Below, in pieces: positions 47,195 through 56,530 of a DNA stretch of 64,000 nt. Location of the stretch: assembly GCF_916618955.1 (NCBI RefSeq), contig NZ_OU745390.1:4650001-4714000 (forward strand), in the 5' to 3' direction. Under the pieces are notes generated by a model. It saw only the letters and a program-made list of their open reading frames with translations. It was not told where the DNA came from and searched no databases. Position numbers and translations under genes: made by a program. The DNA is from Pseudomonas sp. Marseille-Q3773 (GTDB lineage: Bacteria; Pseudomonadota; Gammaproteobacteria; Pseudomonadales; Pseudomonadaceae). Positions within the stretch are counted from its first letter, which is position 1; each line of letters opens with the position of its first letter.

Positions 47195-47222
47195 GGGGAG
47201 CAGGAGGGGATTCTTCGCTCAT
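47195..47222 (-). other. Frameshifted N-terminal start of ppk2
   Basis: ATG 47222 with its ribosome site starts the natural N-terminus; after about nine codons (SPPAPRP) the run CCCCGCCCCC shifts the reading frame relative to the catalytic part. Confidence 0.65.
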
Positions 47223-47315
47223 GGAGGTCCTTGCAAATCGATTCGAAAGTCCATCATCGATTATGAAGGTGGGCGAAAATGGCTGTTTGATGCTGATCAA
47301 TGCAGAAAATACAGA

Positions 47316-47346
47316 CAACAAAAAACCCGCACTAGGCGGGTTTCTT
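47316..47346 (-). terminator. Rho-independent terminator of tRNA-Phe
   Basis: On the minus strand AAACCCGCC TAGT GCGGGTTTTTTG: stem followed by six T, about 45 bases after the tRNA 3' end. Confidence 0.8.
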
Positions 47347-47388
47347 GTTGTCGCTTCGGGTAACTTTGCAACCACCAGAAGCTGAAGG

Positions 47389-47464
47389 TGGTGCCCAGAG
47401 ACGGAGTCGAACCGCCGACACGAGGATTTTCAATCCTCTGCTCTACCGACTGAGCTATCTGGGC
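47389..47464 (-). tRNA. tRNA-Phe (anticodon GAA)
   Basis: 76 bases including encoded CCA. Acceptor GCCCAGA pairs with TCTGGGC; D loop AGCTCAGTCGGTAGAGC; anticodon stem-loop GAGGATTGAAAATCCTC gives GAA; T arm GGCGGTTCGACTCCGTC. It stands alone between yggX and ppk2 on the minus strand. Confidence 0.97.
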
Positions 47465-47554
47465 GACGAGGTGAATTAAATAGACTTTCAGACCGCTCGT
47501 CAACGACTTTTTGAAAAAATTTTAAATTAATTCCGTCGCTTACGTTCCGTGGGG

Positions 47555-47827
47555 TCATTCCGAGGGTGGTACGTAGCCTTCCGCCTGGGCGTACTCTTCG
47601 CCGGCGAAAAACTTGTCCATCTCGCCCTGCAGGAATTTGCGATCCTCGGCGTTCATCATGTTCAGGCGCTTTTCGTTGATCAGCATGGTCTGGTGTTTCT
47701 GCCAGTCGGCCCAGGCCTTCTGCGAGATGTGTTCGAAGATGTCCTGGCCCTTGGCGCCGGGGTAAGGCGGGCGCTCCAGGCCTGGCAGTTCTTCTTTGTA
47801 CTTGCGGCACATCACGGTGCGGGTCAT
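47555..47827 (-). CDS. yggX: YggX-type Fe(2+)-trafficking protein
   Basis: A 90-residue protein that protects iron-sulfur clusters from oxidation. Signature start [20 protein letters not shown] (about residues 4-23, with the redox Cys at 7) and [20 protein letters not shown] (about 38-57). Its ATG overlaps the mutY stop (ATGA), a coupling that is widely conserved in gamma-proteobacteria and links iron-sulfur protection with an iron-sulfur DNA glycosylase. Confidence 0.95.
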   Translation of the reverse strand: MTRTVMCRKYKEELPGLERPPYPGAKGQDIFEHISQKAWADWQKHQTMLINEKRLNMMNAEDRKFLQGEMDKFFAGEEYAQAEGYVPPSE

Positions 47828-48891
47828 CGGGCGTCTCCTGCGATCAGTTCGTCGGCCGCGCGTTTGAGCAGTTTTTTCACCGGGGCGGCAAGGCCCAGGC
47901 GCGGCGGGGTGGCGAGGTTATACCAGAGCCAGTCGGCCTCGGCCACGTGCTGGCCGACCGGGTCGACGCGCACCAGCCAGGGCTCGATCGCCAGCTGGAA
48001 GTGGCTGAAGGTATGGGTCAGGCCGTCCATGGCGCGGCTTTCGGCCAGGCGCAGGCCGTGCTGGTAGGCGAGGTCATCGAGCTGGGCGATGTCGTCCAGT
48101 TCCGGCAGGCTCCACAAGCCACCCCACAGCCCGCTGGACGGGCGGCGGTAAAGCAGGATGGCGCCATCGTGGTTGGCCAGCAGCGGCATCAGCGTGCGCC
48201 GTTGAGGCAGCGCCTTGCGCGGCTTGGGTTCCGGGTAGCGGGTTTCTTCGCCGTGCAGGTGCGCTTCGCAGCCGCGCCGCAGCGGGCAGATCAGGCAACT
48301 GGGCTTGCTGCGGGTGCACAGCGTGGCGCCCATGTCCATCATCGCTTGGGTATAGTGGTTGGCACGCTGCTGCGGGGTAAAGCGCTCGGCTGTTGCCCAC
48401 AGCTGGTTGGCTACCTTGGGCTCGCCAGGGTAGCCGGCCTGGGCGGTGTAGCGGGCCAGCACGCGTTTCACGTTGCCGTCGAGGATCGGTGCGCGGATGC
48501 CCATGCTGATGCTGGCGATGGCGCCTGCGGTAGAGCGGCCGATGCCAGGCAGCTCGGTGAGCTGCTCGACACTGCGCGGGAATTCGCCACCATGCTGTTC
48601 GACCACGATCTTCGCTGCCTTCTGCAGGTTGCGCGCCCGGGTGTAGTAGCCCAGGCCGGTCCACAGGTGCAGCACCTCGTCCTCCGGCGCCTCGGCCAGG
48701 GCCTGCACGGTCGGCAGGGCCTGCATGAAGCGGTCGAAGTAATTCAGCACAGTGCTGACCTGGGTCTGCTGCAGCATGATTTCCGACACCCACACCCGGT
48801 ACGGGGTGATGCCCTGCTGCCAGGGCAGGTCGTGCCGGCCGTGCTCGTCATACCAATCCAGCACAGCGCTGGAGAACTGCTCTGGGGTCAT
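47824..48891 (-). CDS. mutY: A/G-specific adenine DNA glycosylase
   Basis: A 355-residue repair enzyme removing adenine mispaired with 8-oxoguanine. Domains: helix-hairpin-helix [20 protein letters not shown] (about residues 113-132) with the catalytic Asp in [11 protein letters not shown], and the iron-sulfur loop [17 protein letters not shown] (C-x6-C-x2-C-x5-C, about 192-208). The C-terminal Nudix-like domain recognises 8-oxoG ([20 protein letters not shown], about 246-265). Overlaps both the upstream asmA-like gene and yggX by ATGA, so all three are coupled. Confidence 0.96.
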   Translation of the reverse strand: MTPEQFSSAVLDWYDEHGRHDLPWQQGITPYRVWVSEIMLQQTQVSTVLNYFDRFMQALPTVQALAEAPEDEVLHLWTGLGYYTRARNLQKAAKIVVEQHGGEFPRSVEQLTELPGIGRSTAGAIASISMGIRAPILDGNVKRVLARYTAQAGYPGEPKVANQLWATAERFTPQQRANHYTQAMMDMGATLCTRSKPSCLICPLRRGCEAHLHGEETRYPEPKPRKALPQRRTLMPLLANHDGAILLYRRPSSGLWGGLWSLPELDDIAQLDDLAYQHGLRLAESRAMDGLTHTFSHFQLAIEPWLVRVDPVGQHVAEADWLWYNLATPPRLGLAAPVKKLLKRAADELIAGDAR

Positions 48892-51125
48892 CGCTTGAAC
48901 AGCCCCTTGAGCGCGTCTTTCAATTCCGGGCTCACTTTGTCTCCGAGTTTTTCATCGAGCTTTTCCTGCAGGCGGTTGCCGGCCAACTTGGCGGCGACCT
49001 TGCCCATGCCGTCCTGGTCCAGGCGGCAGGCCTTGGCGCCCAGCTCCAGCGGGCCACGGCAACGCAGTGGCACTTCCACGCCAACATAGCGTTCGTTGAC
49101 CTGGCAGGCCGGGTCGGGCATGGCGCGCTGGTCGCCTTCGACTATCACGCCGACCTTGTAGTCCATGCCCAGCACGCGCAGGTCGAGGTCACCCTGGCCG
49201 TTCACGGTAAGGCCTGGGATGCGTGCCTTGAGGTCCGGGTTGCTGGCGACCCCGTTGCGTACCACCAGGCTGCCGCGCAGTTCCTGGAAGGGGGTGTCCT
49301 TGCCGCGAGGCTCACCGCTCAGCGATTTTCGGTTGAGCGTGGCGATGGCCTGGCACAGTTGCTGTTCCAGGTTGGCATTGACCAGCACGCCGTCGTTGAT
49401 GACGAAACTGGCGTTGCCGTTGAGGGTATCCACCAACGCTTTCTGGCTGTTGCCGGTGGCGGTCAGGTCGCTGGTCAGGGTCAGCAGGCCTTTGACCGGC
49501 GGCTGCTGTTCCTTGCCTTTGGTCTTGATGAAGTGCTCTACCGGTACCCGCTGGATGTTGGTGTTGACGCCCAGTTGCGGCACGGCAGGGCGGACATCGA
49601 CGGTACCCTTGGCCTCGAACGTGCCGTTGTACAGGCCACCGCGCAGGGTCTGCAGGGTCAGCAGGCCGCCCTGGCCGACGGCCTTGAGCTGGGCGTCCGT
49701 GATCGGCAGTTTGTCCAGGGTCAGCGAGCCAAAGGCCAGGTCGGCCTGCAGGTCGAGGGCGCGCAGGCGGTCCACCGGCAGCAGCTTGTCGTCGCTCCAG
49801 GCCACCTGGGTCGGGGCGTTGGGCAGCGGCGTGGTGCCTGCGCCAGCGACCGCGCTGGCTTCCTGCTGCTTGACCTCGGCCTGGCGCGCGGCAGTAGCGC
49901 CCTTGGCCTGCTCGCTCTTGGCTGGCAGGTAGCGGTCGGCGTCGAAGCTATCGCCTTTGAGCTGCAGGCGCAGGGCCTGCCTGGCGAAGTCTTCAATGGC
50001 CACGCGGCCAGTGAAGGTGCTGTCGTCCAGCTTCACGGCCAGGTCTTCCAGGGCCAGGCTGTTCGGCGTGCCTTGCAGGCGGGTGACCATTTCCAGCCTG
50101 GAGAAGGCTGCCGGGTCGTTGCTGGCCGGCAGTGGGCGGCCAATGCTGTCGAGGAACGTGCGCAGGTCGAACTGGGCGATGGACAGGCCGCCGCTCAGCT
50201 GGGGGGTCTTGTCCAGGTCGCGCAGGTTCAGCTCGCCCAGGGCGCGCAGCTGGTTGGCCGAGACTTTCAGGCCGCTCCACGAGGCGACATTGGCGCCCAG
50301 GTCGACCAGCAGTTGGCCCTGGGCGGCGAAGGTCACGGCCTTGCCACCGGTTGGCTCACCCGAGGTTTCGCCCGACAGGCGCATGTCCTCGAGGTTGTAG
50401 CGCTTGAGCTTGCGGTCGAAGCGCAGCTCGCCGGCCAGCTCGGTGCGGGCCTTGATGTTCGGCTGGCTGGCGCTGAGGAAGGCGCTGGCCTTGAGCGGAA
50501 TGTTCGCGCCTTCGTGGACCGGGCCGGTGCTCATCTGGATGCTCTCGGCGCTGTAGCTCTGCCCGGTCTTGGCATCGGTGTACTGCACGCGGGCGTTGTT
50601 CACGGTCAGGCTGTCGATATCTAGCTTGACCGCGCGCTCGTCGCTGGTAGCCGGTGCCGATTGCTGTTCGGCGGGTGCCTGGGCTGGGGCATTGGCTTGC
50701 GCGCCGGCGTCCTGTGCGGGCAATGGCTTGCCGATGTCTTCCCAGTTGCCATGGCCCTGTTCGTCACGCGCCAGGGTCAGGTTCAGGCCCTCGACGCGTA
50801 CGTCGCTCATCTGCACTTCGCGGCGCAGCAGCGGCAGTACACGCACCGACAAGCCCAGCATCTGCAGGTCGGCGAACGGCTCCTTGGGCTTGTTCAAGGT
50901 GGCGATGCTTGCTTCGTGCAGCTCCAGGCCCAGCCACGGGAACAAGCTCCAGCCGATATCACCGTTGAGGGTGAGCTCGACGTGTGCCTTGTCGCGAGCC
51001 AGCTGGCGAATCTCGTCTTTGTAGTCGTTGGGATCGAAGAGGTGGGTCAGGGCGAAGCCCAGCGCCACGATGATCAGCAGCAACCCGAGAAGCCCCAGTC
51101 CCAGGATTTTGCCGAACGCTTTCAT
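48888..51125 (-). CDS. AsmA-family envelope protein
   Basis: A 745-residue protein with one N-terminal membrane anchor (LGLGLLGLLLIIVALGFAL, about residues 7-25) and a long periplasmic region of the AsmA type. The family start FDPNDYKDEIRQLARDKAHV (about 30-49) followed by GDIGWSLFPWLGLELHEASI is clear, and the C-terminal AsmA domain contains LLTLTSDLTATGNSQKALVD and GNASFVINDGVLVNANLEQQ (about 575-640). AsmA-like proteins are thought to move phospholipids to the outer membrane or affect its assembly. The middle has an Ala/Gln/Pro-rich linker (QDAGAQANAPAQAPAEQQSA). Start at ATG 51125. Confidence 0.93.
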   Translation of the reverse strand: MKAFGKILGLGLLGLLLIIVALGFALTHLFDPNDYKDEIRQLARDKAHVELTLNGDIGWSLFPWLGLELHEASIATLNKPKEPFADLQMLGLSVRVLPLLRREVQMSDVRVEGLNLTLARDEQGHGNWEDIGKPLPAQDAGAQANAPAQAPAEQQSAPATSDERAVKLDIDSLTVNNARVQYTDAKTGQSYSAESIQMSTGPVHEGANIPLKASAFLSASQPNIKARTELAGELRFDRKLKRYNLEDMRLSGETSGEPTGGKAVTFAAQGQLLVDLGANVASWSGLKVSANQLRALGELNLRDLDKTPQLSGGLSIAQFDLRTFLDSIGRPLPASNDPAAFSRLEMVTRLQGTPNSLALEDLAVKLDDSTFTGRVAIEDFARQALRLQLKGDSFDADRYLPAKSEQAKGATAARQAEVKQQEASAVAGAGTTPLPNAPTQVAWSDDKLLPVDRLRALDLQADLAFGSLTLDKLPITDAQLKAVGQGGLLTLQTLRGGLYNGTFEAKGTVDVRPAVPQLGVNTNIQRVPVEHFIKTKGKEQQPPVKGLLTLTSDLTATGNSQKALVDTLNGNASFVINDGVLVNANLEQQLCQAIATLNRKSLSGEPRGKDTPFQELRGSLVVRNGVASNPDLKARIPGLTVNGQGDLDLRVLGMDYKVGVIVEGDQRAMPDPACQVNERYVGVEVPLRCRGPLELGAKACRLDQDGMGKVAAKLAGNRLQEKLDEKLGDKVSPELKDALKGLFKR

Positions 51126-51411
51126 GGGCGAGTCCTTGTAGTCCGTTTGAAATTCAAGCGCCAGAGTATAGCGCCGCAGTGGTTGTCCCTGCGTATTCGA
51201 CAAGAGATACAGGGCATTTCCTACGTGTAAAGCACAGGATACGGCTTTCGACAGCCTGGGCGTCGTCAGTTCCGCAAGTGTGGCCGTGAGCAGGCATGAC
51301 CGTTTCAGCTAAGCAAAAAATAGCAATATCAGATTGCCTTCACGCTACTTGATGCTGCTACCCTTGCGCCGCTTTGCCTGCACTCTCCCTATATAAGAAG
51401 GATCCGATCCC

Positions 51412-53073
51412 ATGAGCAGTACCGTCGCGGCAGGGGCCCTGGTCAGTGCGCCAGGCTTCCTGTCGAAGGAGCGCATTATCGCCCGCCCGGGCTTCAACCG
51501 TTGGCTGGTTCCGCCGGCCGCACTGGCCATCCACCTGTGCATCGGCATGGCCTATGGCTTCTCGGTGTTCTGGCTGCCTCTGTCGCAAGCCATCGGCATC
51601 ACTGCCCCGGTCGCCTGCGCAGCGGACATGGGCTTCATGGCCCGTATGTTCAGCGCCGAATGCGACTGGCCGATCTCGATGCTGAGCTGGATCTACACCT
51701 TGTTCTTCGTCTTCCTCGGTTGCTCGGCAGCAGTGCTGGGCGGCTGGCTGGAACACGCCGGCCCGCGCAAGGCTGGCCTGGTCTCGGCGCTGTGCTGGTG
51801 TGGCGGCATGCTGATCTCGGCCGTAGGCGTGAAAACCCACCAGCTGTGGCTGATGTGGCTGGGCTCCGGTGTCATCGGCGGTATCGGCCTTGGGCTGGGT
51901 TACATTTCGCCGGTCTCGACCCTGATCAAGTGGTTCCCGGACAAACGCGGCATGGCCACCGGCATGGCAATCATGGGCTTTGGCGGCGGCGCCATGGTCG
52001 GTGCACCGCTGGCCACTGCGCTGATGGGGCACTTCGGCAACGCGCAGGAAGTGGGGGTGTGGCAGAGCTTCGTGGTCATGGCCGCGATCTACTTCGTATT
52101 CATGACTGCCGGCGCCTTGGCGTATCGCGTGCCGCCAACCGGCTGGAAGCCCGAAGGCTTCACTGCGCCACTGAAAAAAGCCGGCAACAGCATGGTCACC
52201 GACCGCCACGTGCACGTCAGCGTAGCGTGGAAAACCCCACAATTTGCGCTGATCTGGCTGGTGCTGTGCCTGAACGTGTCGGCGGGTATCGGTATTCTCG
52301 GCATGGCCTCGCCGCTGCTGCAGGAAGTGTTCGCCGGTAAGCTGCTGGGCAACGGGCTGAGCTTCAGCGAGCTGGACAGCGCCCAGCTGGCGCAGATTGC
52401 CGCGATCGCCGCCGGCTTCACCGGCCTGCTGAGCCTGTTCAATATTGGTGGGCGGTTCTTCTGGGCTTCGTTCTCCGACTACATTGGCCGCAAGAACACC
52501 TACTTCGCCTTCTTCGCGCTCGGGGTTGGCCTGTACAGCCTGGTGCCGAACATGGGGCACCTGGGTAACGTGGCCCTGTTCGTGGCGGCGTTCTGCATCA
52601 TCCTGTCGATGTATGGCGGTGGCTTCTCCACTGTACCGGCGTACCTGGCCGACCTGTTCGGCACGCAGATGGTCGGTGCCATTCATGGCCGCCTGCTGAC
52701 GGCCTGGGCGGCGGCGGGCGTGCTGGGGCCGGTGCTGATCACCTACCTGCGCGAATATCAGCTGGCCGCCGGCGTGGAACGTGCCGCGGCTTACGACATG
52801 ACACTGTACATCCTGGCCGGCCTGCTGGTGCTGGGCTTTGTCTGCAACATGCTGGTGCGCCCGGTGGCCGACAAGTACTTCATGAGCGATGCCGAGCTGG
52901 CCGCCGAGCGGGCGCTGAGCCACGACAAGGGCGCCGATGCCGCGCAGTCGCTGGAGTGGAAAGCGGCGCCGGGCAGCCTGCCGCTGGTGCTGCTGGCCTG
53001 GGCGGTGGTGGTTGTACCGCTGGCCTGGGGGGTGTGGATTACCCTGCAGAAGACGGCGGTGCTGTTCCATTGA
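51412..53073 (+). CDS. OFA-family MFS transporter
   Basis: A 553-residue major facilitator with 12 predicted membrane segments and a cytoplasmic N-terminus. The OFA (oxalate:formate antiporter-like) pattern is visible: WLVPPAALAIHLCIGMAYGF (about residues 31-50), GWLEHAGPRKAGLVSAL (about 110-126), GLGLGYISPVSTLIKWFPDK (about 160-179, family hallmark), RGMATGMAIMGFGGGAMVG and the domain-2 WASFSDYIGRKNTYFAFFA. A long loop between segments 1 and 2 (CAADMGFMARMFSAECDW) has two Cys. The substrate may be a monocarboxylate or oxalate/formate; not decidable. AAGGATC ribosome site. Confidence 0.88.
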   Translation: MSSTVAAGALVSAPGFLSKERIIARPGFNRWLVPPAALAIHLCIGMAYGFSVFWLPLSQAIGITAPVACAADMGFMARMFSAECDWPISMLSWIYTLFFVFLGCSAAVLGGWLEHAGPRKAGLVSALCWCGGMLISAVGVKTHQLWLMWLGSGVIGGIGLGLGYISPVSTLIKWFPDKRGMATGMAIMGFGGGAMVGAPLATALMGHFGNAQEVGVWQSFVVMAAIYFVFMTAGALAYRVPPTGWKPEGFTAPLKKAGNSMVTDRHVHVSVAWKTPQFALIWLVLCLNVSAGIGILGMASPLLQEVFAGKLLGNGLSFSELDSAQLAQIAAIAAGFTGLLSLFNIGGRFFWASFSDYIGRKNTYFAFFALGVGLYSLVPNMGHLGNVALFVAAFCIILSMYGGGFSTVPAYLADLFGTQMVGAIHGRLLTAWAAAGVLGPVLITYLREYQLAAGVERAAAYDMTLYILAGLLVLGFVCNMLVRPVADKYFMSDAELAAERALSHDKGADAAQSLEWKAAPGSLPLVLLAWAVVVVPLAWGVWITLQKTAVLFH

Positions 53074-53109
53074 TGAAAGCATCCGGTACCCACGGGTAAC
53101 GTGATGATG

Positions 53110-53220
53110 TCGGAGCGGCCTTGCGTCGCGATGGGGCGCGAAGCGGCCCCAGGGTCTCGGCGTTGATGCAGAAATCGCCGGGGCCGCTTTGCGGCCCATC
53201 GCGACGCAAGGCCGCTCCTA
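53110..53220. repeat. Inverted REP pair
   Basis: GGAGCGGCCTTGCGTCGCGA on the left is mirrored by TCGCGACGCAAGGCCGCTCC on the right, with inner stems around GCGAAGCGGCCCC and GGGGCCGCTTTGC. Confidence 0.88.
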
Positions 53221-53371
53221 CAAACAGTCCCGTTTTAGCCGGTTGTATAGACCTGTAGCGGTAATCCGGCCCGTAATTCCTCGCCATGCCATATGTCATC
53301 CGCGTTTCAAGCGGGCGCGTTCTGGGCCTATAATGAAACCCTTTTCGCCCAATGATTTTGCGGAGCTGGTG

Positions 53372-53965
53372 ATGGTTGAACGTAAGGCGTCCGTCGAGCG
53401 CAACACCCTGGAAACCCAGGTCAAGTGCTCGATCAACCTCGATGGCAGTGGCAAGGCCCGGTTCGATATCGGTGTGCCTTTCCTTGAACACATGCTGGAC
53501 CAGATCGCCCGCCACGGGCTGATCGATCTGGATATCGAGTGCAAGGGTGACCTGCATATCGACGATCACCATACCGTCGAGGACGTCGGTATCACCCTGG
53601 GCATGGCATTCGCTCAGGCCATCGGTGACAAGAAGGGCATCTTCCGCTACGGCCATGCCTACGTACCGCTGGACGAAGCGCTGTCGCGCGTGGTCATCGA
53701 CTTTTCCGGTCGCCCGGGCCTGCAGATGCATGTGCCTTACACCCGCGCTACCGTCGGTGGCTTCGATGTCGACCTGTTCCAGGAGTTCTTCCAGGGCTTC
53801 GTCAACCACGCCCTGGTGACCCTGCACATCGACAACCTGCGTGGCCACAACACCCACCACCAGATCGAAACCGTGTTCAAGGCGTTCGGCCGCGCCCTGC
53901 GCATGGCCATCACCCTCGACGAGCGCATGGCCGGGCAGATGCCTTCCACCAAAGGGTGCCTGTAA
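53372..53965 (+). CDS. hisB: Imidazoleglycerol-phosphate dehydratase
   Basis: A 197-residue mono-functional dehydratase, sixth step of histidine synthesis. Metal-binding His motifs: [13 protein letters not shown] (about residues 40-52), [14 protein letters not shown] (about 67-80) and [21 protein letters not shown] (shown as two blocks about 145-153 and 156-165). ATG 53372 ([14 protein letters not shown]) fits the family N-terminus and has GGAG seven bases upstream; the frame is open earlier, through MKPFSPNDF, without a better site. First gene of hisB-hisH-(DUF2164)-hisA-hisF; hisH starts directly after its stop. Confidence 0.96.
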   Translation: MVERKASVERNTLETQVKCSINLDGSGKARFDIGVPFLEHMLDQIARHGLIDLDIECKGDLHIDDHHTVEDVGITLGMAFAQAIGDKKGIFRYGHAYVPLDEALSRVVIDFSGRPGLQMHVPYTRATVGGFDVDLFQEFFQGFVNHALVTLHIDNLRGHNTHHQIETVFKAFGRALRMAITLDERMAGQMPSTKGCL

Positions 53966-54604
53966 ATGCAGACGGTAGCCGTAATCGACTATGGCATGGG
54001 CAACCTGCACTCGGTGGCCAAGGCGCTCGAACATGTAGGTGCCGGCAAGGTATTGGTCACCAGCGACGCCGCAGTCATCCGCGAGGCTGACCGCGTGGTG
54101 TTCCCGGGGGTCGGCGCGATTCGCGACTGCATGGCTGAAATCCGCCGCCTGGGCTTCGACAGCCTGGTGCGCGAAGTCAGCCAGGACCGCCCGTTCCTGG
54201 GTATCTGCGTGGGTATGCAGGCACTGCTGGAGCACAGCGAGGAAAACGACGGTGTCGACTGCATCGGCCTGTTCCCCGGCCAGGTGCGCTTCTTCGGCAA
54301 GGACCTCAAGGAAGACGGCGAGCACCTGAAGGTGCCGCACATGGGCTGGAACGAAGTCGGCCAGACCAACCAGCACCCGCTGTGGCATGACATCCCCGAC
54401 CGTGCACGCTTCTATTTCGTGCACAGCTACTACATCGATGCCGGCAAGCCGGCGCAGGTGGTCGGTCGCGGCCATTACGGCGTCGATTTCGCTGCGGCGC
54501 TGGCCGATGGTTCGCGCTTCGCCGTGCAGTTCCACCCGGAGAAGAGCCATACCCATGGCCTGCAGCTGCTGCAGAATTTCGTCGCCTGGGACGGGCGCTG
54601 GTAA
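53966..54604 (+). CDS. hisH: Imidazole glycerol phosphate synthase glutaminase subunit
   Basis: A 212-residue class I amidotransferase supplying ammonia to HisF. Nucleophile Cys in [13 protein letters not shown] (about residues 75-87), and the His/Glu pair in [14 protein letters not shown] (about 187-200). Starts [17 protein letters not shown]. It begins with no gap after hisB. Confidence 0.96.
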   Translation: MQTVAVIDYGMGNLHSVAKALEHVGAGKVLVTSDAAVIREADRVVFPGVGAIRDCMAEIRRLGFDSLVREVSQDRPFLGICVGMQALLEHSEENDGVDCIGLFPGQVRFFGKDLKEDGEHLKVPHMGWNEVGQTNQHPLWHDIPDRARFYFVHSYYIDAGKPAQVVGRGHYGVDFAAALADGSRFAVQFHPEKSHTHGLQLLQNFVAWDGRW

Positions 54605-54865
54605 ATGAGCAGGTCGAAGACCAAGGCCCCGGTCATCACCCTGGCCCCCGAGCAGGAGCGCGCCGCGCTCGACACGCTCAAGCGCTTCCTCGAAGACCGT
54701 TTCGAGTTGACGCTGGGTTCGTTCGAGGTGGCCGAGGTCCTCGATGTGTTCAGCAAGGAAATTGCACCCCATTACTACAACAGGGCGATTGCCGATGTTC
54801 AGCTGCACCTCAAGGAGCGGTTCGACAGCATCGAAAGCGATCTGTGGGCGCTCGAAAAGCCCTGA
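54605..54865 (+). CDS. DUF2164 family small protein inside the his cluster
   Basis: An 86-residue protein, MSRSKTKAPVITLAPEQERA at the start, with a helical body (LDTLKRFLEDRFELTLGSFE, VLDVFSKEIAPHYYNRAIAD) fitting DUF2164. It starts directly after the hisH stop, so it must be co-transcribed with the histidine genes, and hisA follows 27 bases later. No enzymatic motif. Its conserved place between hisH and hisA hints at a link with histidine synthesis or with growth state, but that is inference. Confidence 0.85.
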   Translation: MSRSKTKAPVITLAPEQERAALDTLKRFLEDRFELTLGSFEVAEVLDVFSKEIAPHYYNRAIADVQLHLKERFDSIESDLWALEKP

Positions 54866-54892
54866 AACCCCAAGAACAGACAGGTTCCCAAG

Positions 54893-55630
54893 ATGCTGAT
54901 TATCCCCGCTATCGATCTGAAGGACGGCGCCTGCGTGCGCCTGCGCCAGGGCCGCATGGAAGACTCCACGGTATTTTCCGACGACCCGGTGAGCATGGCC
55001 GCCAAGTGGGTCGAGGGTGGCTGCCGCCGCCTGCACCTGGTCGACCTCAACGGCGCCTTCGAAGGCCAGCCGGTCAACGGTGAAGTGGTTACCGCCATTG
55101 CCAGGCGCTACCCGACCCTGCCGATCCAGATCGGTGGTGGCATCCGCTCGCTGGAAACCATCGAGCACTACGTCAAGGCGGGTGTCAGCTACGTGATCAT
55201 CGGCACCAAGGCGGTCAAGCAGCCAGAGTTCGTTGCCGAAGCGTGCAAGGCCTTCCCGGGCAAGGTCATCGTCGGCCTGGACGCCAAGGACGGGTTCGTC
55301 GCCACCGACGGCTGGGCCGAAGTCAGCTCGGTGCAGGTCATCGACCTGGCCAAGCGTTTCGAGGCCGATGGCGTCTCGGCGATCGTCTACACCGACATCG
55401 CCAAGGACGGCATGATGCAGGGCTGCAACGTGCCCTTCACCAAGGCGCTGGCAGAAGCTACTTCGATCCCGGTGATCGCCTCGGGCGGCATCCACAACCT
55501 GGGCGACATCAAGGCCCTGCTGGACGCCAAGGCCCCGGGCATCATCGGTGCCATCACCGGCCGTGCCATCTACGAAGGCACTCTCGATGTTGCCGAGGCC
55601 CAGGCCTTCTGCGACAACTACCAAGGCTGA
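54893..55630 (+). CDS. hisA: ProFAR isomerase
   Basis: A 245-residue beta/alpha barrel that opens the sugar ring of ProFAR to PRFAR in histidine synthesis. The N-terminal Asp is in [19 protein letters not shown] (about residues 3-21), the phosphate loops are [15 protein letters not shown] (about 79-93) and [16 protein letters not shown] (about 195-210), and the second catalytic Asp is in [14 protein letters not shown] (about 165-178). AGGTTCC precedes the ATG. Confidence 0.96.
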   Translation: MLIIPAIDLKDGACVRLRQGRMEDSTVFSDDPVSMAAKWVEGGCRRLHLVDLNGAFEGQPVNGEVVTAIARRYPTLPIQIGGGIRSLETIEHYVKAGVSYVIIGTKAVKQPEFVAEACKAFPGKVIVGLDAKDGFVATDGWAEVSSVQVIDLAKRFEADGVSAIVYTDIAKDGMMQGCNVPFTKALAEATSIPVIASGGIHNLGDIKALLDAKAPGIIGAITGRAIYEGTLDVAEAQAFCDNYQG

Positions 55631-55640
55631 GGACTGAACC

Positions 55641-56411
55641 ATGGCACTGGCCAAGCGCATCATCCCTTGCCTGGACGTGGATAACGGCCGGGTGGTCAAG
55701 GGCGTCAAGTTCGAGAACATCCGTGATGCCGGCGACCCGGTGGAAATCGCCCGTCGCTACGACGAGCAAGGCGCCGACGAAATCACCTTCCTCGATATCA
55801 CCGCCAGCGTCGATGGCCGCGACACCACGCTGCATACCGTCGAACGCATGGCCAGCCAGGTATTCATCCCGCTGACCGTGGGCGGTGGCGTGCGCACCGT
55901 GCAGGACATCCGCAACCTGCTCAATGCCGGTGCCGACAAGGTCTCGATCAACACGGCCGCGGTGTTCAACCCGGAGTTCGTCGGCGAGGCGGCGGACCGT
56001 TTCGGTTCGCAGTGCATCGTCGTGGCCATCGATGCCAAGAAAGTATCCGCGCCGGGTGAAGCACCGCGCTGGGAAATCTTCACTCACGGTGGGCGCAAAC
56101 CGACCGGGCTGGATGCAGTCGAGTGGGCGAAGAAGATGGAAGGCCTGGGGGCCGGCGAGATCCTGCTGACCAGCATGGACCAGGACGGCATGAAGAGCGG
56201 CTTCGACCTGGGCGTTACCCGCGCGATCAGCGATGCGCTGGGTATTCCGGTGATTGCGTCTGGGGGCGTGGGTAACCTGCAGCACCTGGCTGACGGTATT
56301 CTGGAAGGGCATGCCAGTGCGGTGCTGGCGGCCAGCATCTTCCACTTCGGTGAGTACACGGTGCCGGAAGCCAAGGCCTACATGGCTTCGCGCGGCATCG
56401 TGGTGCGCTGA
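55641..56411 (+). CDS. hisF: Imidazole glycerol phosphate synthase cyclase subunit
   Basis: A 256-residue beta/alpha barrel, partner of HisH, forming the imidazole ring. Catalytic Asp in [20 protein letters not shown] (about residues 6-25, Asp 12) and [18 protein letters not shown] (about 173-190, second Asp), with phosphate loops [12 protein letters not shown] and [16 protein letters not shown]. Last gene of the cluster; a REP and then an IS element follow. Confidence 0.96.
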   Translation: MALAKRIIPCLDVDNGRVVKGVKFENIRDAGDPVEIARRYDEQGADEITFLDITASVDGRDTTLHTVERMASQVFIPLTVGGGVRTVQDIRNLLNAGADKVSINTAAVFNPEFVGEAADRFGSQCIVVAIDAKKVSAPGEAPRWEIFTHGGRKPTGLDAVEWAKKMEGLGAGEILLTSMDQDGMKSGFDLGVTRAISDALGIPVIASGGVGNLQHLADGILEGHASAVLAASIFHFGEYTVPEAKAYMASRGIVVR

Positions 56412-56423
56412 AACAGTGATTAG

Positions 56424-56466
56424 GGCTGCTTTGCAGCCCATCGCGGCTGAAGCCGCTCCTACAGGG
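56424..56466. repeat. REP, left side of the IS element
   Basis: GGGCTGCTTTGCAGCCC stem, then ATCGCGGCTGAAGCCGCTCC and TACAGGGA. The mirror copy lies on the other side of the IS at 57955-58003. Confidence 0.8.
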
Positions 56467-56498
56467 ACCGCGCAAATTTCCAGGCTTGCGCGGTCCCT
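56464..56498. repeat. Twelve-base inverted repeat next to IS left end
   Basis: GGGACCGCGCAA ... TTGCGCGGTCCC around an AT-rich loop. It lies between the REP and the IS and could end hisF transcription. Confidence 0.65.
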
Positions 56499-56530
56499 GA
56501 GGTGCGCCCCATTTGTTGGACAATCTTTGA

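Noticed and set aside
51358..53199. 613-codon minus-strand frame opposite the OFA transporter
   Set aside because: Rich in His/Gln/Arg without domains; the plus-strand reading has 12 membrane segments and family motifs.
53039..55720. 893-codon open frame on the minus strand across the his genes
   Set aside because: It is antisense to hisB, hisH and hisA, which have clear family motifs; long antisense frames are common in GC-rich DNA because of codon third-position bias.
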